DNA from: Micromonospora acroterricola
GTDB lineage: Bacteria > Actinomycetota > Actinomycetes > Mycobacteriales > Micromonosporaceae
Length of the DNA: 51,000 nt
NCBI RefSeq assembly: GCF_003172955.1
Contig: NZ_QGKR01000196.1
Coordinates: 1-51,000, forward strand
Reading direction: 5' to 3'
Position 1 is the stretch's first letter; every line of letters starts with the position of its first letter. This document shows positions 38,421-46,028 of this stretch, piece after piece. A program made the position numbers and the translations under genes. The notes beneath the pieces were generated by a model, which worked only from the letters and a program-made list of their open reading frames with translations, had not been told where the DNA came from and did no database searches.

Positions 38421-39879
38421 TGGCCGGCTCCGCGACCGGCTCCGCCGGTGTCTCCGCCGGCGGCGTGACCGACCGAGCGCCGTTCAGTTCGTCAGCGATC
38501 CGCCGCACCGGGTCGCGCTGGGCCTCGGCCTCGTCCTCTTCCTCCATGCGCCGGATCTCCTCCGGCGCGTACCCGAGGTCAATGCGGGTCTGCCGCAGCG
38601 TCGTGATGCCCTGCTGGCGCTTCTTCACCGCCGCGTCGGCCGCCTGCGCCACCGTCGGGGTGGACGCGTCGCGCCACACCACCTTCATGCGACGCACCCG
38701 CGAATCCCAGTCCTCGCCGTCGCGAATCCGCAGCGCGATCGCCATGACCCGCCGCCAGTCCGCGCCCAGCCCGGTCTGCTTGCGCTCCACCCGCTTCACC
38801 ATCTGCGCCTCAGACGACCGGATGGCGTCCGCGCTGGCCGGGTTGTCGGTGTTGAAACTCATGTAGTGCGGCGGCAGCGCCGCCAACTGCGCGGCCAGCT
38901 GCGCCAGGACCCGGATCGTGCTGTGGAACACCGACAAGTCCGACTCGGGGAACTGGCCGACCTCCACCTCGCCCGGCTTCTTCGGGTGCGCCCAGATCCG
39001 GCCAGCGATCTGCTCGAACGGCGAGATCGTGTTGCCGTTCTCGTCCTCGAAGTCCTCAGCGCCCATGCCCAGCGCCCAGCGACGGGGCATCGCGTGGAAC
39101 TCCCCGGACACCATCATGTCCGTGGCCATCTTGTTGGCCGCATCCGCCAGCGGGATCGCCGAGGCGAACTCCGACCGGCCGTCGTGCTTGAGCATCCGGC
39201 CCCGGTTGACCAGCGGCACCACCGGCACCACGCCCAGGTTGTGCTCGTCGCGGTCCTGCTCCACCCACCGGCGCGCCCGGACGAAGTGCCGGGTCGAGTC
39301 GGGCAGGTACAGGGTTGCCCGCTGCACGTTGTCGGCGTCCTTCCACCGCTTCAGCGCCGACACCGGCTGCCGGGTCCGAGGGTCCTGCTCGGTGATGCAC
39401 TGCGTCGGGTGCTCCACCGAGATCAGCGGAGAGTCCGTGTCAACGTCGAACGGATCCGCCGGCGCGTCCTCGGCCGCCGGCCCCTCGGCCAGCTTGCCGC
39501 GCGCGCCGACAATCGCGTACGAGCGGCCCAGCGCGATTGACTCCAGATGCGCCTGCGGGGCCTGACGGTCCATGTCGTTGTCCTGCCAGATGCCCCACAC
39601 GTCCGCGTCCGCGTCGTCGACGTCTACGCCGTTGGAGATGCTGCCCGGAAAGCGGAAACCCGTCAGGTCGAGGCGCGCCTCGTAGGCGTCCGCGACCATC
39701 TCCGGCCAGTTGATGACCAGCTCCGCCAGCCGCTCCCCGAACTCCTGCTTCAGCTCCAACGCCAGGAACCGCAGCGGCTGCTCGCCCTCGTAATAGGCGT
39801 CCAGCCGGCGCAGGTGCCGCTGAGCCTTCAGCAGCTTCGCGTCGAGGTACGAGACTGTCTCCTCAGGGGTCATCGCCAT
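38410..39879 (-). CDS. Portal protein (SPP1 gp6-like)
   Basis: 489 residues from ATG 39879 (ATG 39873 also possible). LRRLDAYYEGEQPLRFLALE, then ELVINWPEMVADAYEARLDL, VWGIWQDNDMDRQAPQAHLE, GVVPVVPLVNRGRM and LPPHYMSFNTDNPASADAIR. These are the wing, stem and clip signature segments of actinophage portals. The C-terminal tail is acidic and disordered. It forms the dodecameric ring for DNA entry, and follows the large terminase by three bases. Confidence 0.92.
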   Translation of the reverse strand: MAMTPEETVSYLDAKLLKAQRHLRRLDAYYEGEQPLRFLALELKQEFGERLAELVINWPEMVADAYEARLDLTGFRFPGSISNGVDVDDADADVWGIWQDNDMDRQAPQAHLESIALGRSYAIVGARGKLAEGPAAEDAPADPFDVDTDSPLISVEHPTQCITEQDPRTRQPVSALKRWKDADNVQRATLYLPDSTRHFVRARRWVEQDRDEHNLGVVPVVPLVNRGRMLKHDGRSEFASAIPLADAANKMATDMMVSGEFHAMPRRWALGMGAEDFEDENGNTISPFEQIAGRIWAHPKKPGEVEVGQFPESDLSVFHSTIRVLAQLAAQLAALPPHYMSFNTDNPASADAIRSSEAQMVKRVERKQTGLGADWRRVMAIALRIRDGEDWDSRVRRMKVVWRDASTPTVAQAADAAVKKRQQGITTLRQTRIDLGYAPEEIRRMEEEDEAEAQRDPVRRIADELNGARSVTPPAETPAEPVAEPASVG

Positions 39880-39882
39880 GCG

Positions 39883-41514
39883 CTACGACCCCCTCATGCT
39901 CCGGTTCCGGTTGCGGAAAACGACCATCTTCGAGCTGACCTCTTCGCCGGACCAGCCGGCGGCCAGCGCGTCTGCTCGGGCTTCGTATGCCAGCGCGGCG
40001 CCCACCACGCTGTCGATCTTTCGATTGGACTGGTCGTGCTCCTTGCGCACCAGCCGGTGCCCGCCCTTACGCCGCACGTACGCGTTGCCGAAGTGCTCCA
40101 CGAACACCGCGTCACCCGAATGCCACACGGCGCCGTTCATCAGGTCGGTGCGCAGCCGGTCCAACGCCGCGGCCATCTGCACATCCCGCCGCGTCTCCCA
40201 CGACAGGACCCGCTCAGCGCCCAGTTCCTCAGCGAGGCTGTCGACGTCCGACCGCCACTCGTGCGGGTCGGCGTACAACCGGCTGACCTGGTAGCGGGCG
40301 AACGCCTCCCGGATGGCGGCCAGCACATCCGAGCGGGGGACCTCCCACCAGTTGCCCTCCGGTCCGCTGGGCTTCGCCCAGATCCCCACCGGGAACAGGA
40401 ACCCGTCCGACATCCGCGCGCCGATCAGCACCGTCGCGTCGTCGCGCAGCGATCCGTCGAAACCCAGCGCGATCGCCTCGCCGGCGGCTACGGCCTCCTT
40501 ACGGGCTTGCCGCTCCACCACGTCCAGCGCGATCCAGGCGTCCTTCGTCGACAGCGGCCGGTTCAGGTAGTAGCGGGCCGCCTCCGCCTCGTCGGCGCAG
40601 ATCCGCGGGTCACGCATGTTCCGGTAAATCCGGTCCAAGTCCAACCACCCGGCAGCCTCGCCGTACACCTGCCGCAACTGCGCCTTCGTGTGCGCCTCGT
40701 CGTCGAGGTCGATACGGCCCTTCGCCTCGCGGTGGTCCATCAGCACCGACGGCGACAGCTCGCCCTTGCGCCACGCGGTCAGGGTGTCCTCGAACACCGA
40801 CTGCTCACCCGGCCGGTACGCCGTCGAGGTCTGCATCAGCCACGGCTGGTCCCGCTTGCCCAAGTTCCGACTGACCGTGCCGTACATGCTCTTCAGCTCG
40901 CGCAGCACGTACAGGTGCGTCTCATCGGCGCACACCCAGGTCTCTTTCCCGCCGTCCTTCGACGCCGAGCCCGACGTGCACGCCCGAATCTCGCCGCCGT
41001 GCGGCAGGTACAGCGCGGTCGCCGACTGGTAGTTGCGGGCGCCGGAGATGGCCTCGTAGATCTCGGGGTGGGTGTCCTTGCCCCACTCGCCGCAGATGAA
41101 GGCGATGTTCTCGAACGTGTTCCCGGCCTGCGACTCTTCCGTGGCCAGGCACTTCAGCAGGGGCGATACGACGGGGCGGCCCACCGGCTGCCCGTCGGCG
41201 TTCCAACCATCAAAACGCACCTCGCCTAGCGCCTCGGCCACTCCGATCCAGCCAGCCAGTTCCGACTTGGCCCGGCCCTTCGGCCGAGACAAGACCGCTT
41301 CATCGAAGACGCGGCGGCCAGTCATCGGATCGAGCCGATAGGCGTGACACAAGAACTTCAGGAACTCCTTATCCCGGTGGAACTCCACCGGCGTGCCCAC
41401 CACGTCCCCCGGACCGTGGCAGCAGAACGCCTCGATCCAGGCTGCCACGTCGTAGCCCAGCGTCGGGAAACCCAGATTCAACGGGTCATCGGCCCGCTCC
41501 GGATTCCAGGGCAT
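39883..41514 (-). CDS. Terminase large subunit
   Basis: 543 residues from ATG 41514, overlapping the small subunit stop by one base. The ATPase has an atypical Walker A (LSRPKGRAKSE, about residues 75-85) and a Walker B in ETWVCADETH (191-200). The nuclease domain shows ALGFDGSLRDDATVLIGARM, with its first metal-binding Asp, and later LYADPHEWRSDVDSL and NRKIDSVVGAALAYEARADA. It pumps DNA into the capsid and cuts it. The adjacent HNH genes suggest a cos-type packaging mode, but that is inferred. Confidence 0.93.
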   Translation of the reverse strand: MPWNPERADDPLNLGFPTLGYDVAAWIEAFCCHGPGDVVGTPVEFHRDKEFLKFLCHAYRLDPMTGRRVFDEAVLSRPKGRAKSELAGWIGVAEALGEVRFDGWNADGQPVGRPVVSPLLKCLATEESQAGNTFENIAFICGEWGKDTHPEIYEAISGARNYQSATALYLPHGGEIRACTSGSASKDGGKETWVCADETHLYVLRELKSMYGTVSRNLGKRDQPWLMQTSTAYRPGEQSVFEDTLTAWRKGELSPSVLMDHREAKGRIDLDDEAHTKAQLRQVYGEAAGWLDLDRIYRNMRDPRICADEAEAARYYLNRPLSTKDAWIALDVVERQARKEAVAAGEAIALGFDGSLRDDATVLIGARMSDGFLFPVGIWAKPSGPEGNWWEVPRSDVLAAIREAFARYQVSRLYADPHEWRSDVDSLAEELGAERVLSWETRRDVQMAAALDRLRTDLMNGAVWHSGDAVFVEHFGNAYVRRKGGHRLVRKEHDQSNRKIDSVVGAALAYEARADALAAGWSGEEVSSKMVVFRNRNRSMRGS

Positions 41515-41933
41515 CAGCCAGGCTGCCGTAGCCGGTCACGCAGGCTCGTCACCGTGCCCGCTGATTTCGCGGCGGACGGCCGGTATGCACCCCGCGAGCC
41601 ACCGCGCTGCTGCGGACGCTTTCCTGATACCTCGTCCGGGATCCGGAGCGACGCCACAAGCTGTTTCAAGACGTTGGCCTGCTGCCGGGCTTCCGACAAC
41701 GCGTTGTCAAGCGTCACCGTCACCTCGGATCCATCTTGGCTCTGCTTCAGACGCATCCACCCCGACGCGTCGCCAGACAGCACCTGATCCAGGGTGTCGA
41801 GCCGGTCGGCAATCCGGCAGGCCTCCTCAAGGATGACCCGCTCAGCTGGGTTGAACTGCGCCAGCTCGTTCATCTCGCGCCACAGTCGGCGCCCTTTCGC
41901 ACCCAGGCCGGAGGGTGCACGCTCCGTAGCCAC
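41514..41933 (-). CDS. Terminase small subunit (P27-like)
   Basis: 139 residues from GTG 41933. I prefer this over GTG 41939 because GGAGG is 5 nt upstream. Sequence: APSGLGAKGRRLWREMNELA, then PAERVILEEACRIADRLDTL, VTLDNALSEARQQANVLKQL and VASLRIPDEVSGKRPQQRGG. The LGxxGRRLW opening and the LxxxLRIP segment are characteristic of P27-type small terminases. It recognises the phage genome end and directs the large subunit. It overlaps the HNH gene 3' end by 64 nt. Confidence 0.85.
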   Translation of the reverse strand: MATERAPSGLGAKGRRLWREMNELAQFNPAERVILEEACRIADRLDTLDQVLSGDASGWMRLKQSQDGSEVTVTLDNALSEARQQANVLKQLVASLRIPDEVSGKRPQQRGGSRGAYRPSAAKSAGTVTSLRDRLRQPG

Positions 41934-42736
41934 AGGCACCTCCGGAAACTTTTCAGGGCTCTGGACAGCGAGCCATCTCCCCGGCGGTACTGCTCAGGCC
42001 ACCCCTCGGGGGTGGGTGCCAGGGGGTGGTAGTCACGCTGAGTCACACGAGGGCGAAGCTGTTCATCGCCGCCGCGGTTGCTCCGCGCCATGTTGCAACG
42101 GAGGTGCGTGATCCGGGTGTTGGCGTAGGTGTGCCGGCCGCCAAACGACAGCGGCACGACATGGTCGAGCGATGCGCTCATTGGATGTGGGTACGCCTTG
42201 CGCTGGTCAACCTTGCGGTGACAGATTCCGCAGCGCCACCCGTCCCGTTCACCGACCACATCGCGGTCGACGTTCTCCGCATCGGCTCGGCGCTGGGCGG
42301 CTCTACGCCGCTTGGCCCTGATGAGGTCGCGCTTCCGCTTCCCCTCCGGATCCTCCGGGATGGCGAAGCGAACGTCTGGGTAGCGTTCGTCCTTGTAGTG
42401 CCGGTTGCACAGGCCCTTGGCCCGGTGTGGTCGAGGGCAGCCCTCGCGGTCGCAGCCCCGTCCGTTGCCGGCCTCTCGGCACCGCTTCGAGCAGTAAGCC
42501 ACGCCGCGCTGCTTGGACTCGAACTCGGCGAGGCAGACGCGACAGGTGAGGCGATGGGTCGTCGGCTTGCGGTTCGCCACACGAGCGGCGAGCATCGCGG
42601 CATACCGGCCGTCAGCTCGGCATCTGGCGGCGTAGGCGTCGCGCCTGCACTGCTGCGAGCAGTACGTCGGCGGAGGGCCTGACTTCTTCCGGCGCTGCAC
42701 AGCACCGTCGCACTGGGGGCAGGTAGCATCTGCCAT
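41870..42736 (-). CDS. HNH endonuclease with several N-terminal zinc fingers
   Basis: 288 residues from ATG 42736 (GAGGTGG upstream). The N-terminal 120 residues hold three Cys clusters: CPQCDGAVQRRKK with YCSQQCRRDAY, CRVCLAEFESKQ with YCSKRCREAG, and CDREGCPRPHRAKGLCNRH. The nuclease core is WRCGICHRKVDQRK, then MSASLDHVVPLSFGGRHTYA and ITHLRCNMARSNRG, with the HNH His, Asn and His in place. The zinc fingers may set target specificity. Phages with cos ends often encode an HNH protein beside terminase that is needed for packaging. Confidence 0.88.
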   Translation of the reverse strand: MADATCPQCDGAVQRRKKSGPPPTYCSQQCRRDAYAARCRADGRYAAMLAARVANRKPTTHRLTCRVCLAEFESKQRGVAYCSKRCREAGNGRGCDREGCPRPHRAKGLCNRHYKDERYPDVRFAIPEDPEGKRKRDLIRAKRRRAAQRRADAENVDRDVVGERDGWRCGICHRKVDQRKAYPHPMSASLDHVVPLSFGGRHTYANTRITHLRCNMARSNRGGDEQLRPRVTQRDYHPLAPTPEGWPEQYRRGDGSLSRALKSFRRCLWLRSVHPPAWVRKGADCGAR

Positions 42737-42823
42737 GTCGGTCCACCTCAATTGGATCGGCCATAGCCCGGGGGTGTTAGCGCACCCGCCGGGCCCTTTC
42801 ATTATCGCAGGTAGATGCGACAG

Positions 42824-43000
42824 TTACCGCCGTTGCTCGCGCAGCTCTCGGCCGTCGAGGCTGTGATGGCTGACGAGCCAGCCCATCGACCCGTCCTCGC
42901 CGGGGACCGGCTCCGTAGTTGGGCCGCACACGCAGTCCTGACCGCCGCTGCTGTCGTGCTCGATGAGGTCGTTAACGGGGACGACGTGCACTGTGGCCAT
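42824..43000 (-). CDS. Small conserved actinophage protein, 58 residues
   Basis: MATVHVVPVNDLIEHDSSGG, then QDCVCGPTTEPVPGEDGSMG and WLVSHHSLDGRE. I recognise this as a small protein that recurs in actinophages near the terminase genes; its function is not known to me. Two Cys and several His could bind a metal. ATG 43000 follows the preceding stop by one base (TGA-C-ATG). Confidence 0.8.
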   Translation of the reverse strand: MATVHVVPVNDLIEHDSSGGQDCVCGPTTEPVPGEDGSMGWLVSHHSLDGRELREQRR

Positions 43001-43001
43001 G

Positions 43002-43256
43002 TCAGTCGTCGTCTTCCGGCCGCAGCGTCTGCGCCTGCTGGATGTGCAGGCCGTGCTGCAGCAGGCCGACTGTGTCCCATGCCTTGACACCGTCACTGGT
43101 GAGCGTCCAGAGGCCGCGGTCTCCGTCTGCGTCCATGCTCTCGACCAGGGCAACCCACTTGGTGACCATGCTCTTCTCGTGCTCGGCCAGCACGTTGGCG
43201 ATGGCGTCGGCGAGGTCCCGTTCGATGGCTGGGCCGACGTCGTCAGGGTCTACCAC
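43002..43256 (-). CDS. Small conserved phage protein, 84 residues
   Basis: From GTG 43256 with GGAGG upstream; overlaps the HNH gene 3' end by 14 nt. VVDPDDVGPAIERDLADAIA, then VLAEHEKSMVTKWVALVESM, DADGDRGLWTLTSDGVKAWD and LLQHGLHIQQAQTL. The sequence suggests a helical hairpin and a small domain with no catalytic motif. The position between two HNH genes near terminase is typical of such actinophage proteins. Confidence 0.75.
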   Translation of the reverse strand: MVDPDDVGPAIERDLADAIANVLAEHEKSMVTKWVALVESMDADGDRGLWTLTSDGVKAWDTVGLLQHGLHIQQAQTLRPEDDD

Positions 43257-43578
43257 GGTCGCGCCTCCATCCTCTGTTGCACTGCATGTGCTCGGGTCCG
43301 CGCCAGGTGCGGCGGTCCTCGGTGTGCCCCAAGTCCCAGTCCTGACCTGGCCGGATGCGACGGGTGGGCATGACGCAGGTGGGTGCCTTGCAGTCCACCT
43401 TGCCCAGGTCAACGGCTGGCTTCCACCGCTTGCGCTCCAGCTCGTGAGCCCGGTCGTATCCGCGTTGCTGTCTGCTGCCTCGCGCCTGGTCTGCCTCGCG
43501 TCTATGCGTACCGCAACGGCCGCCATCGGTTAGCTGTGGGCATCCAGGTGCTGAGCAGACGCGCTTCGCTCGGGGCAT
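43243..43578 (-). CDS. HNH endonuclease, terminase-adjacent
   Basis: 111 residues from ATG 43578 with GGAGGC upstream. Zinc pairs: VCSAPGCPQLTDGGRCGTHR. Then the nuclease core: CKAPTCVMPTRRIRPGQDWD, LGHTEDRRTWRGPEHMQCNR. The His of LGH, the Asp/Arg and final HxxCNR are the catalytic and metal positions. It is the first gene after the terminator at 43661-43696 and may begin the late transcript; a TTGACG-like -35 is present near 43743-43748 on the minus strand. Confidence 0.85.
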   Translation of the reverse strand: MPRAKRVCSAPGCPQLTDGGRCGTHRREADQARGSRQQRGYDRAHELERKRWKPAVDLGKVDCKAPTCVMPTRRIRPGQDWDLGHTEDRRTWRGPEHMQCNRGWRRDRGRP

Positions 43579-43660
43579 TGTTCGCCTCCGTGCTGGTGCG
43601 GTGCGGGCAGGCCAGTCGCCACAGCCGGCCTGCCCGCGTTCCCCGCCCCTCGGGTACGAC

Positions 43661-43696
43661 GAAGCCCCGCCGGCACGGGGGCACTGGCGGGGCTTC
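43661..43696. terminator. Strong hairpin between early and late phage regions
   Basis: GAAGCCCCGCC (43661-43671) pairs perfectly with GGCGGGGCTTC (43686-43696), loop 14 nt. It lies between the stop of the 124-residue early protein (43762) and the start of the HNH gene (43578), so it probably ends the early minus-strand transcript. Confidence 0.8.
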
Positions 43697-43761
43697 GAAG
43701 ACACTTCTGGTAGGTCACATCTTCGTAGGTAGTGGGCCTACACGTCAAGCTGGCGCGCTGG

Positions 43762-44136
43762 TCACCAGTGGTGGCGTCGCTTGGCCCGGTACGCCCGCCG
43801 CAACCGGGTGACCCGGGCCAAGCGTGGCGCCTCAGTCCACAGCCCCTCGTCAAGGATGGGTCGCAGTGCCGCCCCGATGCCCTTCATGGCCTCGGCGAAC
43901 TGTGTAGCCGCAGCCGTGAAGGACACGCGGACGCGATCGAAGTCGGCGGCCATCCGGGTTGGGTGCGCCAGCACGAGCTGCTGCCACTGAGTGAGCGGGA
44001 TGTCCAGCGCCTCCGCCAGGCCGGCGATGCCGCCTGAGGCAGGCTGAGGGGCAGAGGCGTCGGCCGCCCAACGCATCGCGTCTGGTGACGTCTCCCAGTC
44101 ACTGATCGCGTGGTCGATGGTGTCGACGATGCTCAT
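43762..44136 (-). CDS. Conserved small phage protein, 124 residues
   Basis: From ATG 44136 with AGGAAGG upstream; overlaps the preceding stop by ATGA. MSIVDTIDHAISDWETSPDA, then MRWAADASAP, LAEALDIPLTQWQQLVLAHP and FDRVRVSFTAAATQFAEAMK. The DWETSPDAMRW segment recurs in actinophage early proteins. The end is very basic (RVTRLRRAYRAKRRHHW), so nucleic acid binding is possible. No known catalytic motif. Confidence 0.72.
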   Translation of the reverse strand: MSIVDTIDHAISDWETSPDAMRWAADASAPQPASGGIAGLAEALDIPLTQWQQLVLAHPTRMAADFDRVRVSFTAAATQFAEAMKGIGAALRPILDEGLWTEAPRLARVTRLRRAYRAKRRHHW

Positions 44137-44762
44137 GCTGCTGCCTTCCTGCTGGTGTGGGCCTGAATGTACGCGCCCAGGTGGTAGATCGATCCGTCGT
44201 CGCTGGCCCAGGTGGCTTGGCATGCGCGGCAGTGGGCGATCTGCGCGTGGAGGTTGACGCGCAGCTGGCCGGTGACCTTGCAGGCGGGGCAGGGGACGTG
44301 GGGTGCGAACAGGGGTGCGGTCCAGCCGGTGGCGACGGACGCCCACCGGTGCCAGCGGCGCATTTCGGCGGCGAGGAGGGTGAGGTCGTCGTCGTCGAGT
44401 TGCGGGGTGGCGCCGATGAGGGCGCGGAGGTTGGCCTCGGCGGTGTCCCGAAGGTCCAGGTGGAGGGATGTGCACCAGTGGGCGACGTGCGTGCAGATGG
44501 CCGCGTGGGTGCTGAGAGCTTCCAGGGCGAGCGGTGGGCGGCTACCCGGCACCGACCTAGGGCCGGGCTCTGTTCGGCCTTCTACGGGCTCTACAGCGGC
44601 CTGATGGAGTTGGGTGAGGAGTCCGGGTTGGGTGGTGCGCCACTCGCGGTGCTTCTCGTTGCGGTTCTTGTCCCAGTAGCGCACGCGTTCGACGTGGTGG
44701 TGCGGGTCGCAGAGCTGCTCGGCGAGCCCGGTGATGGCGGTAATGGTGGCGTCGCGGTCCAT
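44133..44762 (-). CDS. Phage protein with a C-terminal zinc ribbon
   Basis: 209 residues from ATG 44762 with GGGGGAC upstream. The N-terminal half has CDPHHHVERVRYWDKNRNEK, then LLTQLHQAAVEPVEG, and the middle is helical. The end carries two Cys pairs 19-20 residues apart: PHVPCPACKVTGQLRVNLHA and AHCRACQATWASDDGSIYHL. This resembles small regulatory or DNA-binding proteins of actinophages that end in a zinc ribbon. The specific role is unknown. Confidence 0.72.
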   Translation of the reverse strand: MDRDATITAITGLAEQLCDPHHHVERVRYWDKNRNEKHREWRTTQPGLLTQLHQAAVEPVEGRTEPGPRSVPGSRPPLALEALSTHAAICTHVAHWCTSLHLDLRDTAEANLRALIGATPQLDDDDLTLLAAEMRRWHRWASVATGWTAPLFAPHVPCPACKVTGQLRVNLHAQIAHCRACQATWASDDGSIYHLGAYIQAHTSRKAAA

Positions 44763-44825
44763 CTCAGTGGTCCCCCCGGATCTGTAGGCTGGCCGGTGTG
44801 TACGGGCGCCCTGTCGGGGTGCTGG

Positions 44826-44858
44826 TGGTGGCCCAGGACTTCGCCGGTCCTGGGCCAC
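44826..44858. terminator. Terminator hairpin, 13-bp perfect stem
   Basis: GGTGGCCCAGGAC (44826-44838) pairs with GTCCTGGGCCACC (44846-44858) around a 7-nt loop. It lies 8 nt after the stop of the 150-residue gene, and so ends the leftward transcript coming from there. Confidence 0.85.
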
Positions 44859-44865
44859 CGGCGTG

Positions 44866-45318
44866 TCAGGCCCGTGAGATGCGGTAGCCGGCCCGGTCGA
44901 TGGCCGCCAGGACGCCTCGCACTGTGCCGCGATCCAGGTCCTTCGCCCGCTCCGACAGGTCGCGGTAGGGCACCATCTGCTCCTCACCCCATTCGCTGCG
45001 ACGCGACGTGACGCCCTGCTGGGTCTTCGTCTCCATCCATGCCACGTGCACGGCCTCAGACAGCGCCTCAGTCATCTCCTCGATCGGTTCGGCGGGCATA
45101 AGCCGACTAGCCTCAGCAAGCCGCTCCCGTTCGTCCTCTCGGATCAGCCCCTCCATCGCGTCGAACGCCGCGCGGGCGTACATGCTCTCCGGGTACATGT
45201 CGATGCGGACGAAGTGCTCCAAGGCGGCTTGGACCGCCCGTTCGCGGAAGCGCACCGCCCGAGCGAAGGCCGCCATATCCGGCTTGCTCGGCAGAGCGGG
45301 GCCGGTGGTGTCGGCCAT
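44866..45318 (-). CDS. Phage protein of unknown function, 150 residues
   Basis: From ATG 45318 with GGAAGG 7 nt upstream. Mostly helical: DMAAFARAVRFRERAVQAAL, HFVRIDMYPESMYARAAFD, IREDERERLAEASRLMPAEP and YRDLSERAKDLDRGTVRGVL. No Cys and no catalytic motif. It stands alone between the terminator at 44826-44858 and the endonuclease VII-like gene. I do not recognise a family. Confidence 0.68.
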   Translation of the reverse strand: MADTTGPALPSKPDMAAFARAVRFRERAVQAALEHFVRIDMYPESMYARAAFDAMEGLIREDERERLAEASRLMPAEPIEEMTEALSEAVHVAWMETKTQQGVTSRRSEWGEEQMVPYRDLSERAKDLDRGTVRGVLAAIDRAGYRISRA

Positions 45319-45362
45319 GGCGCTGTCCTTCCGTTGGGCCGCTCAGCGCGGCGCGGTGGTGG

Positions 45363-45974
45363 TCACAGGCCGATGCCGGCGGCGGGGTTCTGCCGCCAGC
45401 GGTCGGTCGGGGGTGGAGTGGGCTGGAGTGACTGCGGGTTGAGCGCTTCCGCTACGTCGTTCCAGTACTGCTCGCGGACGCCAAGCATCGTGGCGGGGTT
45501 GCGCTGCCGGTACAGGTCGAAGACGCCAACCGTGTGTGCTTCGCGGACGTTGCAGGACCGACATAGGTAGCCCCGGACCAACGCGGTGGCGTGATCGTGG
45601 TCAAGCACCAGACCGCGGCCGGCGCGACGGCCGCGGATCGCGCAGAGCCCCTCCTGCCACGCCTGCATGGCGAGGGCCCCGGCGGGCGCGCTGAGGATCA
45701 TCTCGCGGGCGTCGCTGCTGAACCCCTCGCAGGCGATGTCGAGCAGCGCGGCGATGTCGAGCACCGGCCACCACCAGCACGCCGGCTCGATCGGATCGGC
45801 CCACGCTTGGTCGAACGGGGTGGGCCGAGCGCGGTGGCGGTCGTACTCGGCGCGCTCCTCAGCGGTGAGATGCTGCGCGCATGAGTCGTAGCCGGACGTC
45901 CGATGTGCGGTGCAACGGCCACCCCTCCTGGTCTTACGTCCGCATTTGCCCAGTTCAGAAGCGCCGTCGCTCAT
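45363..45974 (-). CDS. Recombination endonuclease VII-like nuclease
   Basis: 203 residues from ATG 45974. The N-terminus has a Cys/His cluster (CGRKTRRGGRCTAHR, YDSCAQHLT). The nuclease core in the second half is LCAIRGRRAGRGLVLDHDHA, then VRGYLCRSCNVREAHTVGVF. In endonuclease VII the pattern is C-x-x-C, then DHDH, then C-x-x-CN; here the first pair is reduced to one Cys, an oddity. The enzyme would resolve branched DNA. TACAAT ends 6 nt before the ATG, with GGAG between, so transcription probably starts at or near the first codon. Divergent from the serine recombinase. Confidence 0.82.
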   Translation of the reverse strand: MSDGASELGKCGRKTRRGGRCTAHRTSGYDSCAQHLTAEERAEYDRHRARPTPFDQAWADPIEPACWWWPVLDIAALLDIACEGFSSDAREMILSAPAGALAMQAWQEGLCAIRGRRAGRGLVLDHDHATALVRGYLCRSCNVREAHTVGVFDLYRQRNPATMLGVREQYWNDVAEALNPQSLQPTPPPTDRWRQNPAAGIGL

Positions 45975-45982
45975 AGCTCCAT

Positions 45983-46010
45983 TGTAAACTAATCTGGAGT
46001 CTCGTTTACA
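45983..46010. promoter_or_regulatory. Inverted repeat TGTAAAC-N14-GTTTACA between divergent genes (candidate operator)
   Basis: The arms at 45983-45989 and 46004-46010 are perfect and AT-rich in a very GC-rich region. The left arm overlaps the minus-strand -10 TACAAT of the endonuclease gene (its TACA lies in the arm), and the right arm is 18 nt before the recombinase ATG. A repressor here could control both. Confidence 0.6.
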
Positions 46011-46028
46011 CCGCAGGTCAGGGGCACT

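Noticed and set aside
42768..42790. Short hairpin GGGTG/CACCC between the zinc-HNH gene and the 58-residue gene
   Set aside because: Only five perfect pairs with a mismatch beyond them; too weak to call a terminator.
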